This document shows, in pieces, positions 17,447 through 25,196 of a DNA stretch of 64,000 bases. The position numbers and the translations under genes are program-made. The DNA lies in NCBI GenBank assembly GCA_036262075.1, contig DATAJO010000034.1, forward strand, positions 62,001-126,000, given 5' to 3'. The number at the start of each line of letters is the position of its first letter. Position 1 is the stretch's first letter. The stretch is from JACDBZ01 sp036262075. GTDB lineage: Bacteria; Chloroflexota; Limnocylindria; QHBO01. The notes below the pieces were generated by a model. That model was not told where the DNA came from. It did not search any database and saw only the letters and a list, made by a program, of their open reading frames with translations.

Positions 17447-17464
17447 GCGGCTCCGGCCGGCGCA

Positions 17465-18598
17465 CTACTCGACGATCGCGAGCTCGGTGGAGGTCGTGTT
17501 CAGGCGCTCCGGGCCCGTATCGGTGCAGACCACGATGTCCTCGATCCGCGCGCCCCATGTGTCGCGGATGTAGATCCCGGGCTCGACGCTGAACGCGTTG
17601 CCCGGCACGAGCGGCTCGTGGTTCGAGGCCACGATGTACGGCTCCTCGTGCGTCTCCATGCCGATGCCGTGGCCGGTCCGGTGGAGGAAGGCGTCGCCGT
17701 AGCCGGCGTCGGCGATGATCGAGCGCGCCACGGCGTCGAGCTCGGCGCCGGTGATCCCCGGTTCGGCGGCACGGCAGGCCGCGGACTGCGCCTGCTGGAG
17801 CACGGCGTACAGCGCCGCGAAGTCGGCCGGCGGCTCGCCGACGAACGCGGTGCGCGACGTGTCGCTGGCGTAGCCGTCCCGCGTGCCGCCGATATCGAGC
17901 ACGATCGCATCGCCGGCCTGGATGACGCGGTCGCCGGGCGAGTGATGGGGTGACGCCGCGTTCGGTCCCGACGCGACGATGCCGAACTCGGCCGTCTGGT
18001 GCCCGTGCTCGAGGAGCAGCTCGCGGATCCGGCTGCTGACCTCGGCCTCGGTGCGGCCCGCGAGCCGCTCGCCGACGATCGCCGTCATCGCGGCGTCGGC
18101 CGCCCGTGCCGCCGCGCGGAGCCGATCGATCTCCTCGGGCTCCTTCACGCGGCGCAGCGCGCTCATCGCCGGTCCGGCCTCGACGAGCTCGGCGGGGTCG
18201 AGGATGGCGCGCAGGCGGAGGACGAAGCGCGCCCACATCTGGTCCTGCACGCCGACGCGCATGACGTTCCCGAGCAGCGATCGAACGAGCTGCACCGGGT
18301 CATCGGTCTCGTCCCAGGTGAGGATCTCGATCTCGTCGGCGAGATCGCCGAGCTCGTGGCGGGCGAGGGGCTCCTCCAGACGTGGCACGACGAGTGCAGG
18401 ATCGCCGTCGGCCGGCACGACGAGACAGGTCAGGCGCTCCATGGCCGGGGCGCGGTAGCCGAGGAGATACGCATAGTCCGGTGAGGGCGTGATGAGGAGG
18501 GCATCGATGCTCCGCGCCGCCGCGGCGGCGGCGGCCCTGGCGAGCCGGGCGCGGTGCGTCGCTACGGGGAACCGAGCGGTCGACGACAGGATGGCCAT
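17465..18598 (-). CDS. Xaa-Pro aminopeptidase family (M24B) metallopeptidase
   Basis: A 377-residue creatinase/prolidase-fold enzyme releasing N-terminal residues before proline. The N-terminal creatinase-like domain spans ~1-140. The M24 catalytic domain shows the metal ligands in order: two Asp (LDIGGTRDGYASDTSRT), His in FLHRTGHGIGMETHEEP, Glu in SVEPGIYI and the final Glu in WGARIEDIVV. The ATG at 18598 has a TAGGCT -10 box 7 bases upstream. It converges on the MerR-type gene and is divergent from the secreted subtilase; the pairing with other peptidases nearby may reflect peptide utilisation. Confidence 0.92.
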   Translation of the reverse strand: MAILSSTARFPVATHRARLARAAAAAAARSIDALLITPSPDYAYLLGYRAPAMERLTCLVVPADGDPALVVPRLEEPLARHELGDLADEIEILTWDETDDPVQLVRSLLGNVMRVGVQDQMWARFVLRLRAILDPAELVEAGPAMSALRRVKEPEEIDRLRAAARAADAAMTAIVGERLAGRTEAEVSSRIRELLLEHGHQTAEFGIVASGPNAASPHHSPGDRVIQAGDAIVLDIGGTRDGYASDTSRTAFVGEPPADFAALYAVLQQAQSAACRAAEPGITGAELDAVARSIIADAGYGDAFLHRTGHGIGMETHEEPYIVASNHEPLVPGNAFSVEPGIYIRDTWGARIEDIVVCTDTGPERLNTTSTELAIVE

Positions 18599-18605
18599 CG
18601 GTGCG

Positions 18606-18611
18606 AGCCTA
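18606..18611 (-). promoter_or_regulatory. -10 box TAGGCT of the Xaa-Pro peptidase gene
   Basis: TAGGCT on the minus strand, 7 bases before the ATG at 18598. Confidence 0.45.
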
Positions 18612-18665
18612 CCACCGAAGGGACCATTGACTCCGGCGTTCGTCAGGCGATCATCGTGCCTGGTC

Positions 18666-18688
18666 GTCGTGTGACAATGTCACACGAC
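18666..18688. promoter_or_regulatory. Perfect 23-bp palindrome spanning the subtilase start codon
   Basis: GTCGTGTGAC, spacer AAT, GTCACACGAC: two perfect 10-base arms. The ATG of the subtilase gene (18677) begins in the spacer. The core TGTGA-N5-TCACA recalls CRP/FNR-type operators but has one base less in the spacer. If transcription starts here, a bound protein would block it; as RNA the sequence could also fold over the start codon. Confidence 0.65.
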
Positions 18689-21265
18689 CCGTCATACGCG
18701 TCACCTCGCACGGGAGGCCTGGCAACGCACATCGACCGGGGGGTCGGGAGCCGCAGGCCCTCGACCCGAACACGACGCCGCCTGCTGCTCGCGGCCCTGG
18801 CCGCCGTCCTCGCCATGGGCGGTCCGCTGCCCGCGACGTCCAGCGCTGCCGAGCCGGACGCGGCTGCCGCCGCCCGCGAGCTGAGCCGGACCCGTGGCGG
18901 CTCGCCCGCTGACTTCGGCCTCCTCGCCGAGCGCGTCGTGGCCGACGACCCCGACGTGGTGTGGGCCGGCAAGCTCGTCGACGAGCGGACCGGCGACGTC
19001 ATCCCCTACTACCGCTTCGCCGATGGCTCGATGGGCGACGCGTCCGTCCTCGCCGCCCGTCGCGAGGCGGCGCTCGAGTCGCTCGACGCCCTGACCGCCA
19101 AGGCCGATCCGGCCCTGCTCGAGGCGGTGCGCGTGACCGATGCCCCCGATCTGCTGCCGGTCGCGATCTGGATGCCCGTCGACACGAGTGCGGCCATCGC
19201 CACCGTCCGGGATCGCCATCCCGAGGTCGAGTGGATCGGCGGCCGCCCGGTGCCGACGACCCTCGAGCAGGCGCGCGCCCTCCGCGCCGAGCTGTGGGCC
19301 GCGCAGCGTGACGTCTACGCCGCCGCGGCCGAGGATCTCCGCCCGGCGGTCGAGGCGGCCGGCGGGACGGTCGCCTACGTCAGCACCGCCGCCCCGCTCG
19401 CGTTCGTCGACGTCCCGGCCGGCGCGGTCGCGGAGCTGGCGGGGCGGGCCGATGTCCAGAGCATCGGCCTCGAGGGACGCTGGGAGCAGCAGATGTCGTC
19501 GGCCGGTCGCACGGTGCGCGCCGACTGGACGTCCGGCTCGGGCGACCAGGGCAACGGCGTGCGCGTCGGCGTGGTCGAGTACCTCAACGTCCGCACCAGT
19601 GGCGACATGTCGGGCCAGGTGGTGAAGAGCTACAGCACCACCGGCACGCTGCGCTACGGCACCGGCGCGGGAGACCACCCGACCTGGGTGGCGGGCGCGA
19701 TCGCCAGCCGATCGGGAACGTATCGCGGCAGCGCGCCCGGCGCGGACATCGTGTCGGCGTCGACCGGCGGCTACTCGCCCAGCCTGGCCACCGACCGCGC
19801 GATCATCCGCGCCTCCGACTGGGCCATCGCGTCGAGCGGCGGCGACGCCGACATCCTCAACCTCAGCCTGGGCCAGGACACGTCACAGGGCTCGGAGGAG
19901 GCGCGGCGCTACTTCGACGCCGTCGGCTGGGAGGCGAACCGGCTGGTCGTGGCGGCGTCGGGCAACTTCGGCACGTTCGGCCACTGGAACGTCGTGTCAC
20001 CCGGCACGGGCCACAACGTCCTCACCGTCGGCGGCGTGAACGATCGGAACACGTCCGGCTGGGGCGACGACATCCTGTGGTACGGCTCGAACGGCGCGAG
20101 CTACCGCGACCCGACGAACACGTCGTGGAACAGCCACGGCGACTTCAACAAGCCGAACCTGTCGGCGCCGGCGGTGAGCGTCCGCACGGCGAACGGCATG
20201 TACGGCGACGGGACGAGCGTGGCGACCCCGATCGTGGCCGGCATCGCGGCCCAGCTCTACGCGCGGGCGCCGGGCCTCTCGAGCTGGCCGGAGGCCGCCC
20301 GGGCGGTGCTCATGGCCGGGGCGCTGCGCCGCACGCCGATGCCGGGCGGTGGCCTGAGCGCGGATCACGAGGGCGTCGGCACCGCCGACGCGACCTGGTC
20401 GAACCGCATCCTCAACAACGGCAGCTTCGGCGGCTACCGCTTCGGCTCGATGACCGAGGGCCAGGTGCCGTCGTACGAGGTGGACGTCGTGGCCGGCCAG
20501 CGCGTCCGCGTCGTGCTCGCCTGGAGCAGCCACACCTCGGGCTCGAATATCTTCGGCAAGAGCGACGCGCTGACGGCCGACCTCGACGTGCGGGTCATCG
20601 GCCCGAACGGCGCCGTCCGCTGGGGCGCGACGTACGACAACGCCTACGAGTGGCTCGACGTGACGGCCGCCACGAGCGGGACGATGCGCATCGAGATCCG
20701 CTCGGCCCGCTTCGACGCCTCGTCCGAGCCGTACGGCCTGGCATGGGCCATCAGCGGGCCGTATTTCGACGCCGACGACTCGATCTTCCGCAACGACATC
20801 ATCTGGGCCCACGAGGAGAACATCACCGGCGGCTGCGGCGCCGGCCGCTACTGCCCGAACAGCGCCGTCACGCGGGCGCAGATGGCCTCGTTCCTCGTTC
20901 GCGCCGCCGACCTGCCGCCGTCGAGCCACGACGCGTTCGCCGACGACGACAGCAGCATCCACGAGGCCGATATCAACGCGCTCGCCGCGGCCCATGTCAC
21001 CGGCGGCTGCGACCCGATCCGCTACTGCCCGAACCGCGGGGTGACGCGCGGCGAGCTGGCCTCGTTCCTCGTCCGGCTGCTCGATCTGCCGCCGACGTCG
21101 CACGACTACTTCGACGACGACGACAGCAGCATGCACGAGGCGAACATCAACGCCATCGCCGCGGCCGGCATCACCGGCGGCTGCACGGAGGACGATTTCT
21201 GTCCGAGGTCGAGGGTGAGCCGGGCGCAGATGGCCGCGTTCCTCCATCGGGCCTTCGAGCGGTAG
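18677..21265 (+). CDS. Secreted S8 (subtilisin-like) serine peptidase with SLH-like anchor
   Basis: An 862-residue exported protein. It has an N-terminal signal peptide after a basic stretch (RRLLLAALAAVLAMGG, cleavage near SSAAEPD), a ~200-residue propeptide-like region and an S8 catalytic domain (~290-560). The His motif is DHPTWVAGAIA, the oxyanion Asn is in VVAASGNFG and the Ser is in DGTSVATPIVAG. Where the catalytic Asp is expected (VAVID-like) the sequence is VGVVEYLNV, so Glu replaces Asp. A beta-sandwich domain follows, then three SLH-like units with paired cysteines (ITGGCGAGRYCP, VTGGCDPIRYCP, ITGGCTEDDFCP). The ATG lies inside a 23-bp palindrome. Confidence 0.88.
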   Translation: MSHDPSYASPRTGGLATHIDRGVGSRRPSTRTRRRLLLAALAAVLAMGGPLPATSSAAEPDAAAAARELSRTRGGSPADFGLLAERVVADDPDVVWAGKLVDERTGDVIPYYRFADGSMGDASVLAARREAALESLDALTAKADPALLEAVRVTDAPDLLPVAIWMPVDTSAAIATVRDRHPEVEWIGGRPVPTTLEQARALRAELWAAQRDVYAAAAEDLRPAVEAAGGTVAYVSTAAPLAFVDVPAGAVAELAGRADVQSIGLEGRWEQQMSSAGRTVRADWTSGSGDQGNGVRVGVVEYLNVRTSGDMSGQVVKSYSTTGTLRYGTGAGDHPTWVAGAIASRSGTYRGSAPGADIVSASTGGYSPSLATDRAIIRASDWAIASSGGDADILNLSLGQDTSQGSEEARRYFDAVGWEANRLVVAASGNFGTFGHWNVVSPGTGHNVLTVGGVNDRNTSGWGDDILWYGSNGASYRDPTNTSWNSHGDFNKPNLSAPAVSVRTANGMYGDGTSVATPIVAGIAAQLYARAPGLSSWPEAARAVLMAGALRRTPMPGGGLSADHEGVGTADATWSNRILNNGSFGGYRFGSMTEGQVPSYEVDVVAGQRVRVVLAWSSHTSGSNIFGKSDALTADLDVRVIGPNGAVRWGATYDNAYEWLDVTAATSGTMRIEIRSARFDASSEPYGLAWAISGPYFDADDSIFRNDIIWAHEENITGGCGAGRYCPNSAVTRAQMASFLVRAADLPPSSHDAFADDDSSIHEADINALAAAHVTGGCDPIRYCPNRGVTRGELASFLVRLLDLPPTSHDYFDDDDSSMHEANINAIAAAGITGGCTEDDFCPRSRVSRAQMAAFLHRAFER

Positions 21266-21951
21266 TGCGACCGGACTCCCGGCGCGGCGTCGTCGCCGTG
21301 CTCCTCATCGTCGCCGTGCTCCTGGTCGGGTGCGGCATGGACCGTCCCGGCCCGAGCCGGCCGCCGGCAAGCGGCGCAGCGTCCGCGGCCCCATCGGCGG
21401 CGGCCTCGGGAGTCACCGCGCTCGACGTGCCGCCGCCGGGCCTGCCCTATGGCGCCGACGAGATCCTGACCGCCATGCGCGAGTCGCGACGGCCGGACGG
21501 CGTGCCCGACGAGCTCGAGACGACCGAGATCGCGACCGCCGTGGCGGAGTCGGTCTGGACGCTCGGTGGGGAGCCGTGGGCCGTGATGGCCATCGGCGGC
21601 TCGTGCGGCGCGCAGTCGTGCGAGCTCGAGGTCGCCGGCGCTCCGGCCAACGGTGCCGGCGAGGACCTCTACGTCTTCGCAGTCGACCCCGACACGGGGA
21701 ACGTCGAGCTCGTGCAGGCGCTGCTCCTCGGCCTCGAGCCGCGGCACGTCCGGGCGCTCGACGAGCTCGCCCGCGACCGATGGAGCGGCGACCTCGAGGG
21801 CCTGGCCCTGGCCGCCGCGCGCTGGCTGCCGCCACCCGACGACGGGCGCTTCGTGCTCTCGTATCGGTCCGGTGGCGAGGAGGGCACCCCGGGCGTGGAC
21901 CTGCTCGTCGACCTCGAGGCCGGCACGGTCGAGGAGATGCCCGCCTCCTAG
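21265..21951 (+). CDS. Lipoprotein, unknown function
   Basis: A 228-residue lipoprotein: basic start (RPDSRRG), hydrophobic core VVAVLLIVAVLL, lipobox LLVG-C, then a Pro/Ser/Ala linker and a soluble domain with a CGAQSC motif. The GTG start overlaps the subtilase stop by one base (TAGTG), so it is probably co-transcribed and translationally coupled. I recognise no family. A role next to the protease at the cell surface is only positional inference. Confidence 0.75.
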   Translation: MRPDSRRGVVAVLLIVAVLLVGCGMDRPGPSRPPASGAASAAPSAAASGVTALDVPPPGLPYGADEILTAMRESRRPDGVPDELETTEIATAVAESVWTLGGEPWAVMAIGGSCGAQSCELEVAGAPANGAGEDLYVFAVDPDTGNVELVQALLLGLEPRHVRALDELARDRWSGDLEGLALAAARWLPPPDDGRFVLSYRSGGEEGTPGVDLLVDLEAGTVEEMPAS

Positions 21952-21970
21952 CGCGCTGAGAGCAGCTGCT

Positions 21971-22396
21971 CTACAGGAGCGTCAGGCTGACCTCGGTCGA
22001 CTCGCCGTCGCGGATGCGCCAGGCGCGGAGCGACTCCGCCGGCGTCGCGCCCGGATCGGCCAGCGTGACGAGCAGGTAGAAGGCGTCGGGGTACATCGCC
22101 TGCCGCCGGTCGGTCGGCGACGGCACCGCCGGCGTGTGGGTGTGCGAATGGAAGATCGCCAGCAGATCCTCGCCCGCGTCCTCGATGGCGAACACGATGC
22201 GCACGAGGTCGTCGGGGTGGACGGTGTACACGTACGGGCTGGCATCGGCGTTACGCGCCGGGTGGTAGGCGGTCGCCACGCCCGTCGCCAGGTCGCCGGA
22301 CAGGATGCCGCAGGCCTCGTTCGGGACCTCGGACTTCGCGTGGGCGATGAGCTCCTCGGCGAGCGCCAGCGGTAGGGTCAGGCCGGACGCGCTCAC
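21971..22396 (-). CDS. mec: CysO-cysteine peptidase (JAMM/MPN+ metallopeptidase)
   Basis: A 141-residue JAMM zinc peptidase. The full motif is present: Glu in PNEACGIL, then HSHTHTPAVPSPTD (H-x-H-x7-S-x2-D). In the CysO pathway Mec (Rv1334 type) cleaves cysteine from the CysO-cysteine adduct. The GTG start at 22396 overlaps the cysM stop as GTGA and matches the family start. It is the last gene of a run cysO-cysM-mec in the same orientation, preceded by a moeZ-type gene, exactly the set needed for the pathway. Confidence 0.92.
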   Translation of the reverse strand: MSASGLTLPLALAEELIAHAKSEVPNEACGILSGDLATGVATAYHPARNADASPYVYTVHPDDLVRIVFAIEDAGEDLLAIFHSHTHTPAVPSPTDRRQAMYPDAFYLLVTLADPGATPAESLRAWRIRDGESTEVSLTLL

Positions 22397-23361
22397 CACA
22401 GCAGCGATCCCTCGAGCTCGTCCTCGAGCGCGTCGAGGTCGGCGCTCCACAGGTCCGTCGACAGGTACTTCCAGCCGCCATCGGCGAGGAGCACGACGAC
22501 CGAGCCGCGCTCCATCTCGCGCGCCTCGCGGACGGCGACGGCCACCGCGGCGCCCGACGACAGGCCGGCGAAGATGCCCTCCTCGTCGAGCAGGCGGCGG
22601 ACGCCGATGACCGCGTCCCGGTTCGCGACGAGAAGCTTGTCGTCGAGGACCGATGCGTCGAGCACCGGCGGCACGAAACCCTCGTCGAGCGATCGCAGGC
22701 CCTGGACCCGCTCCCCGGGCAGCGGCTCGGCCGCAACGATGCGCACGCCGGGCTTCGATCGCTTCAGGAAGCGACCGACGCCGGTCAGCGTGCCGCCGGT
22801 CCCGAGGCCGGCGACGAAGAGGTCGACGTCGGGCACCTGCGCCAGGATCTCGGGACCGGTCGTCGCCTCGTGCGCCCCCGGGTTCGCGTCGTTGCCGTAC
22901 TGGTACGGCATGAACAGGCTCGGATCCTCGGCGGCAAGCCGCTGCGCCATCCGCACGGCGCCGTTCGAGCCCTCCTCGCCGGGCGAGTGGACGATCTCGG
23001 CGCCGTACAGGCGAAGGAGCTGCTCGCGCTCGGGGGTCGTGTTGTCGGGCATGACGACGCGGACCGGGTGGCCGAGCAGCCGCCCGACGAGCGCCAGGCT
23101 GATGCCGGTGTTGCCGCTCGTCGGCTCGAGGATCGTCTGGCCCGGCTGGAGCGCGCCGGAGTCGCGGGCGTTCCGGACCATGGCCAGCGCGATCCGATCC
23201 TTGACGCTGCCGGTCGGGTTCGCGCCCTCGAGCTTGGCGTAGAGGCGGATGCCGTCGTGCGGGGCGAGGTGGCGCAGCTCGACCATCGGCGTGTTGCCGA
23301 TGGTGGCCAGCAGGTCGGGCGCCGTCCCGGCGACGTGCGCCGGCATCGACTCGGCCGTCAC
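22393..23361 (-). CDS. cysM: CysO-dependent O-phosphoserine sulfhydrylase (cysteine synthase M)
   Basis: A 322-residue fold-type II PLP enzyme: lysine motif NPTGSVKDRIAL, Asn loop EPTSGNTGISLA and phosphate loop GLGTGGTLTGVGRFLK. Features shared with mycobacterial CysM are the GLRSLDEGFVP segment, which carries the Arg used for O-phosphoserine recognition, and the C-terminal lid GGWKYLSTDLW followed by ...LEGSLLW. It makes cysteine from O-phosphoserine using the thiocarboxylate of CysO. The GTG at 23361 overlaps the cysO stop by 4 bases. A second PLP sulfur enzyme at 7363 is cystathionine beta-synthase-like, so the two are not redundant. Confidence 0.93.
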   Translation of the reverse strand: MTAESMPAHVAGTAPDLLATIGNTPMVELRHLAPHDGIRLYAKLEGANPTGSVKDRIALAMVRNARDSGALQPGQTILEPTSGNTGISLALVGRLLGHPVRVVMPDNTTPEREQLLRLYGAEIVHSPGEEGSNGAVRMAQRLAAEDPSLFMPYQYGNDANPGAHEATTGPEILAQVPDVDLFVAGLGTGGTLTGVGRFLKRSKPGVRIVAAEPLPGERVQGLRSLDEGFVPPVLDASVLDDKLLVANRDAVIGVRRLLDEEGIFAGLSSGAAVAVAVREAREMERGSVVVLLADGGWKYLSTDLWSADLDALEDELEGSLLW

Positions 23362-23627
23362 CCTCCCGCCATGGCGGGCAGGAGGATGATCGTGTCCCCC
23401 TCGCCGACCGGCGTGTCGAGGCCCTCGCGGTACCGGACGTCGCGGTCGTTGACGTAGACGTTGATGAACTCGGACAGCTTCCCGTCGGTCGTCACCCGGT
23501 CGCGGAGCGACGGGTGCTGCGCGAACAGGTCCTCGAGCGCCTCGTTGACGGTCGAGCCGGTGACCTCGACCTGCCGGGCGCCGCCGGTGTTCTCGCGCAG
23601 GACGGGCGGGATGCGGACGGCCGTCAT
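23358..23627 (-). CDS. cysO: Ubiquitin-like sulfur carrier protein CysO
   Basis: An 89-residue beta-grasp protein ending in MAGG, with the C-terminal Gly-Gly needed for adenylation and thiocarboxylate formation. The core matches CysO/MoaD-type carriers (IPPVLRENTGG, GKLSEFINVYVNDRDVRY, EGDTIILLPAMAGG). It carries sulfide as a protein thiocarboxylate to CysM. The ATG overlaps the moeZ stop (ATGA) and the stop overlaps the cysM start (GTGA). The close resemblance and the position between moeZ and cysM make CysO more likely than a molybdopterin MoaD. Confidence 0.93.
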   Translation of the reverse strand: MTAVRIPPVLRENTGGARQVEVTGSTVNEALEDLFAQHPSLRDRVTTDGKLSEFINVYVNDRDVRYREGLDTPVGEGDTIILLPAMAGG

Positions 23628-24763
23628 CGGACCGCCACCTCCTGCGCCGTCGCGCCCACGCTCTGCGCGGGCTCCGCACGGGAGGCCGATGCGCCCTCGC
23701 CGCAGACCGGGCAGCTCGGGTCGCGCCAGATGCGGACCTCGTCGAACGTCGTGCCCATGGCGTCGAACATGAGCAGCCGGCCGGCGAGCGTGTCGCCGAC
23801 GCCGAGGACGAGCTTGAAGACCTCGTTGGCCTGGAGCATGCCGACGATGCCGGGCAGCACGCCGAGGACGCCGGCCACGCTGCACGCGGGAGCGAGCTCG
23901 GGCGGCGGCTGGGTCGGGTACATGCAGCGGTAGCACGGGCCCTCGAACGGCACGAAGGTCGTGATCTGGCCGTCCCATCGGTAGATCGAGCCATGGATGA
24001 CGGGCTTGCGCAGCTTCACGGCCGCGTCGTTGAGGACGTAGCGGGTGTCGAAGTTGTCGGTCCCGTCGACGATGACGTCGTAGCCGGCGATGAGGCGCTC
24101 GACGTTGTCGGCGCCCATCCGCTCGACGTGCTTGATGACCTTCGTCTCGGGATTCAGCGCCCTGATCGTCCGCTCGGCCGACTCGGCCTTGAGCGAGCCG
24201 ACGTCGTCGACGCCGTGGAGCACCTGGCGCTGGAGGTTCGACTCGTCGACCACGTCGTCGTCGACGAGGCCGATGGTCCCGATCCCCGAGGCCGCGAGGT
24301 AGAGGGCGATCGGCGAGCCGAGGCCGCCGGCGCCGATGAGCAGGACCTTCGCGTCGAGCAGCGTGCGCTGGCCCTGCTCGCCGATCTCGGGGATGAGGAC
24401 CTGGCGGGCGTATCGGCGCTGCTGGCTCGGGGTGAGCGAGGACTTCGGCTCCTCCCAGTCGCCGCCGACGTCCTTCCAGCGGCTGATCGGCGCCTTCACG
24501 TTAACGACGTTCGTGTAGCCCATCTGCTCGAGCCAGGCGGTCGCCTTCGTCGAGCGGCCACCGACCGCGCAGTGGACGACGAGCGGGGTGTCGCGGTCGG
24601 GGACGACCTCGGCGATCCGCTGCGGCACCTCGCCCAGCGGCACGAGCGTCGCCCCGGCGACGTGGCCGGTATCCCACTCGTTCTGCTCACGCACGTCGAT
24701 GACGCGGTAGCCCTCGCGCGCGAGCGCGACCGCCTCGTCGATGTTCACATCGCGCACGCTCAC
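23624..24763 (-). CDS. moeZ: Adenylyltransferase/sulfurtransferase MoeZ (rhodanese-ThiF fusion)
   Basis: A 379-residue fusion with domains in the order rhodanese (~1-100, active-site Cys in VVHCAVGGRS) then ThiF/MoeB E1-like (~115-375; GAGGLGSPIALYLAASG nucleotide loop, D-x-Q region ESNLQRQVLH). Zinc Cys pairs are visible (CYRCMYP, CPVCGEG). It adenylates the CysO C-terminus and loads sulfur. The usual MoeZ order is ThiF first and rhodanese last, so this domain order is reversed. The GTG start at 24763 has a GGAGG Shine-Dalgarno and overlaps the sufU stop. Within the operon SufS could feed its rhodanese with persulfide. Confidence 0.92.
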   Translation of the reverse strand: MSVRDVNIDEAVALAREGYRVIDVREQNEWDTGHVAGATLVPLGEVPQRIAEVVPDRDTPLVVHCAVGGRSTKATAWLEQMGYTNVVNVKAPISRWKDVGGDWEEPKSSLTPSQQRRYARQVLIPEIGEQGQRTLLDAKVLLIGAGGLGSPIALYLAASGIGTIGLVDDDVVDESNLQRQVLHGVDDVGSLKAESAERTIRALNPETKVIKHVERMGADNVERLIAGYDVIVDGTDNFDTRYVLNDAAVKLRKPVIHGSIYRWDGQITTFVPFEGPCYRCMYPTQPPPELAPACSVAGVLGVLPGIVGMLQANEVFKLVLGVGDTLAGRLLMFDAMGTTFDEVRIWRDPSCPVCGEGASASRAEPAQSVGATAQEVAVR

Positions 24764-25194
24764 GGCGCGGAACCTCCTTCGTTGGCGCCGGCGAGGACCT
24801 CCGTCTCGTCCGGCCAGCGCGCCTCGGCGCCGATGACGGCACCCTGCAGCACCTTGTACGACAGCAGCGCGCACTTCAAGCGGGCCGGACCGATCGGCAC
24901 GCCCAGCGACTCGAGCACGTCGCGCGGATCGATGTTCCTCAGCTCGTCGACCGTCATGCCGCGCAGCTCGTCGGTGAGGATCGAGGCCGAGGCCTGGCTG
25001 ATCGCGCAGCCACGCCCGTCGTGGGCGACGTCGACGACGCGCTGCTTCGCCTCGTCGAGGCGGATCGTCATCGACAGCTCGTCGCCGCAAGTCGGGTTCG
25101 AATCGGCGAAGTGCAGGTCGTGCGGCTCGAGCACGCCCCGGTTATGGGGCTCGCGGTAGTGCTCGAGGATGAAGTCGCGGTACAGGTTGTCCAT
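24760..25194 (-). CDS. sufU: Fe-S assembly sulfurtransferase/scaffold SufU
   Basis: A 144-residue SufU-type protein. The three cysteines and the Asp that bind zinc are present: SNPTCGDEL, DGRGCAISQAS and RLKCALLSYKVL. It accepts persulfide sulfur from SufS and passes it to SufBCD. It starts with MDNLYRDFILEHYREPHNRG, typical of the family. The ATG lies 2 bases after the sufS stop and the stop overlaps moeZ by 4 bases. Confidence 0.94.
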   Translation of the reverse strand: MDNLYRDFILEHYREPHNRGVLEPHDLHFADSNPTCGDELSMTIRLDEAKQRVVDVAHDGRGCAISQASASILTDELRGMTVDELRNIDPRDVLESLGVPIGPARLKCALLSYKVLQGAVIGAEARWPDETEVLAGANEGGSAP

Positions 25195-25196
25195 GG

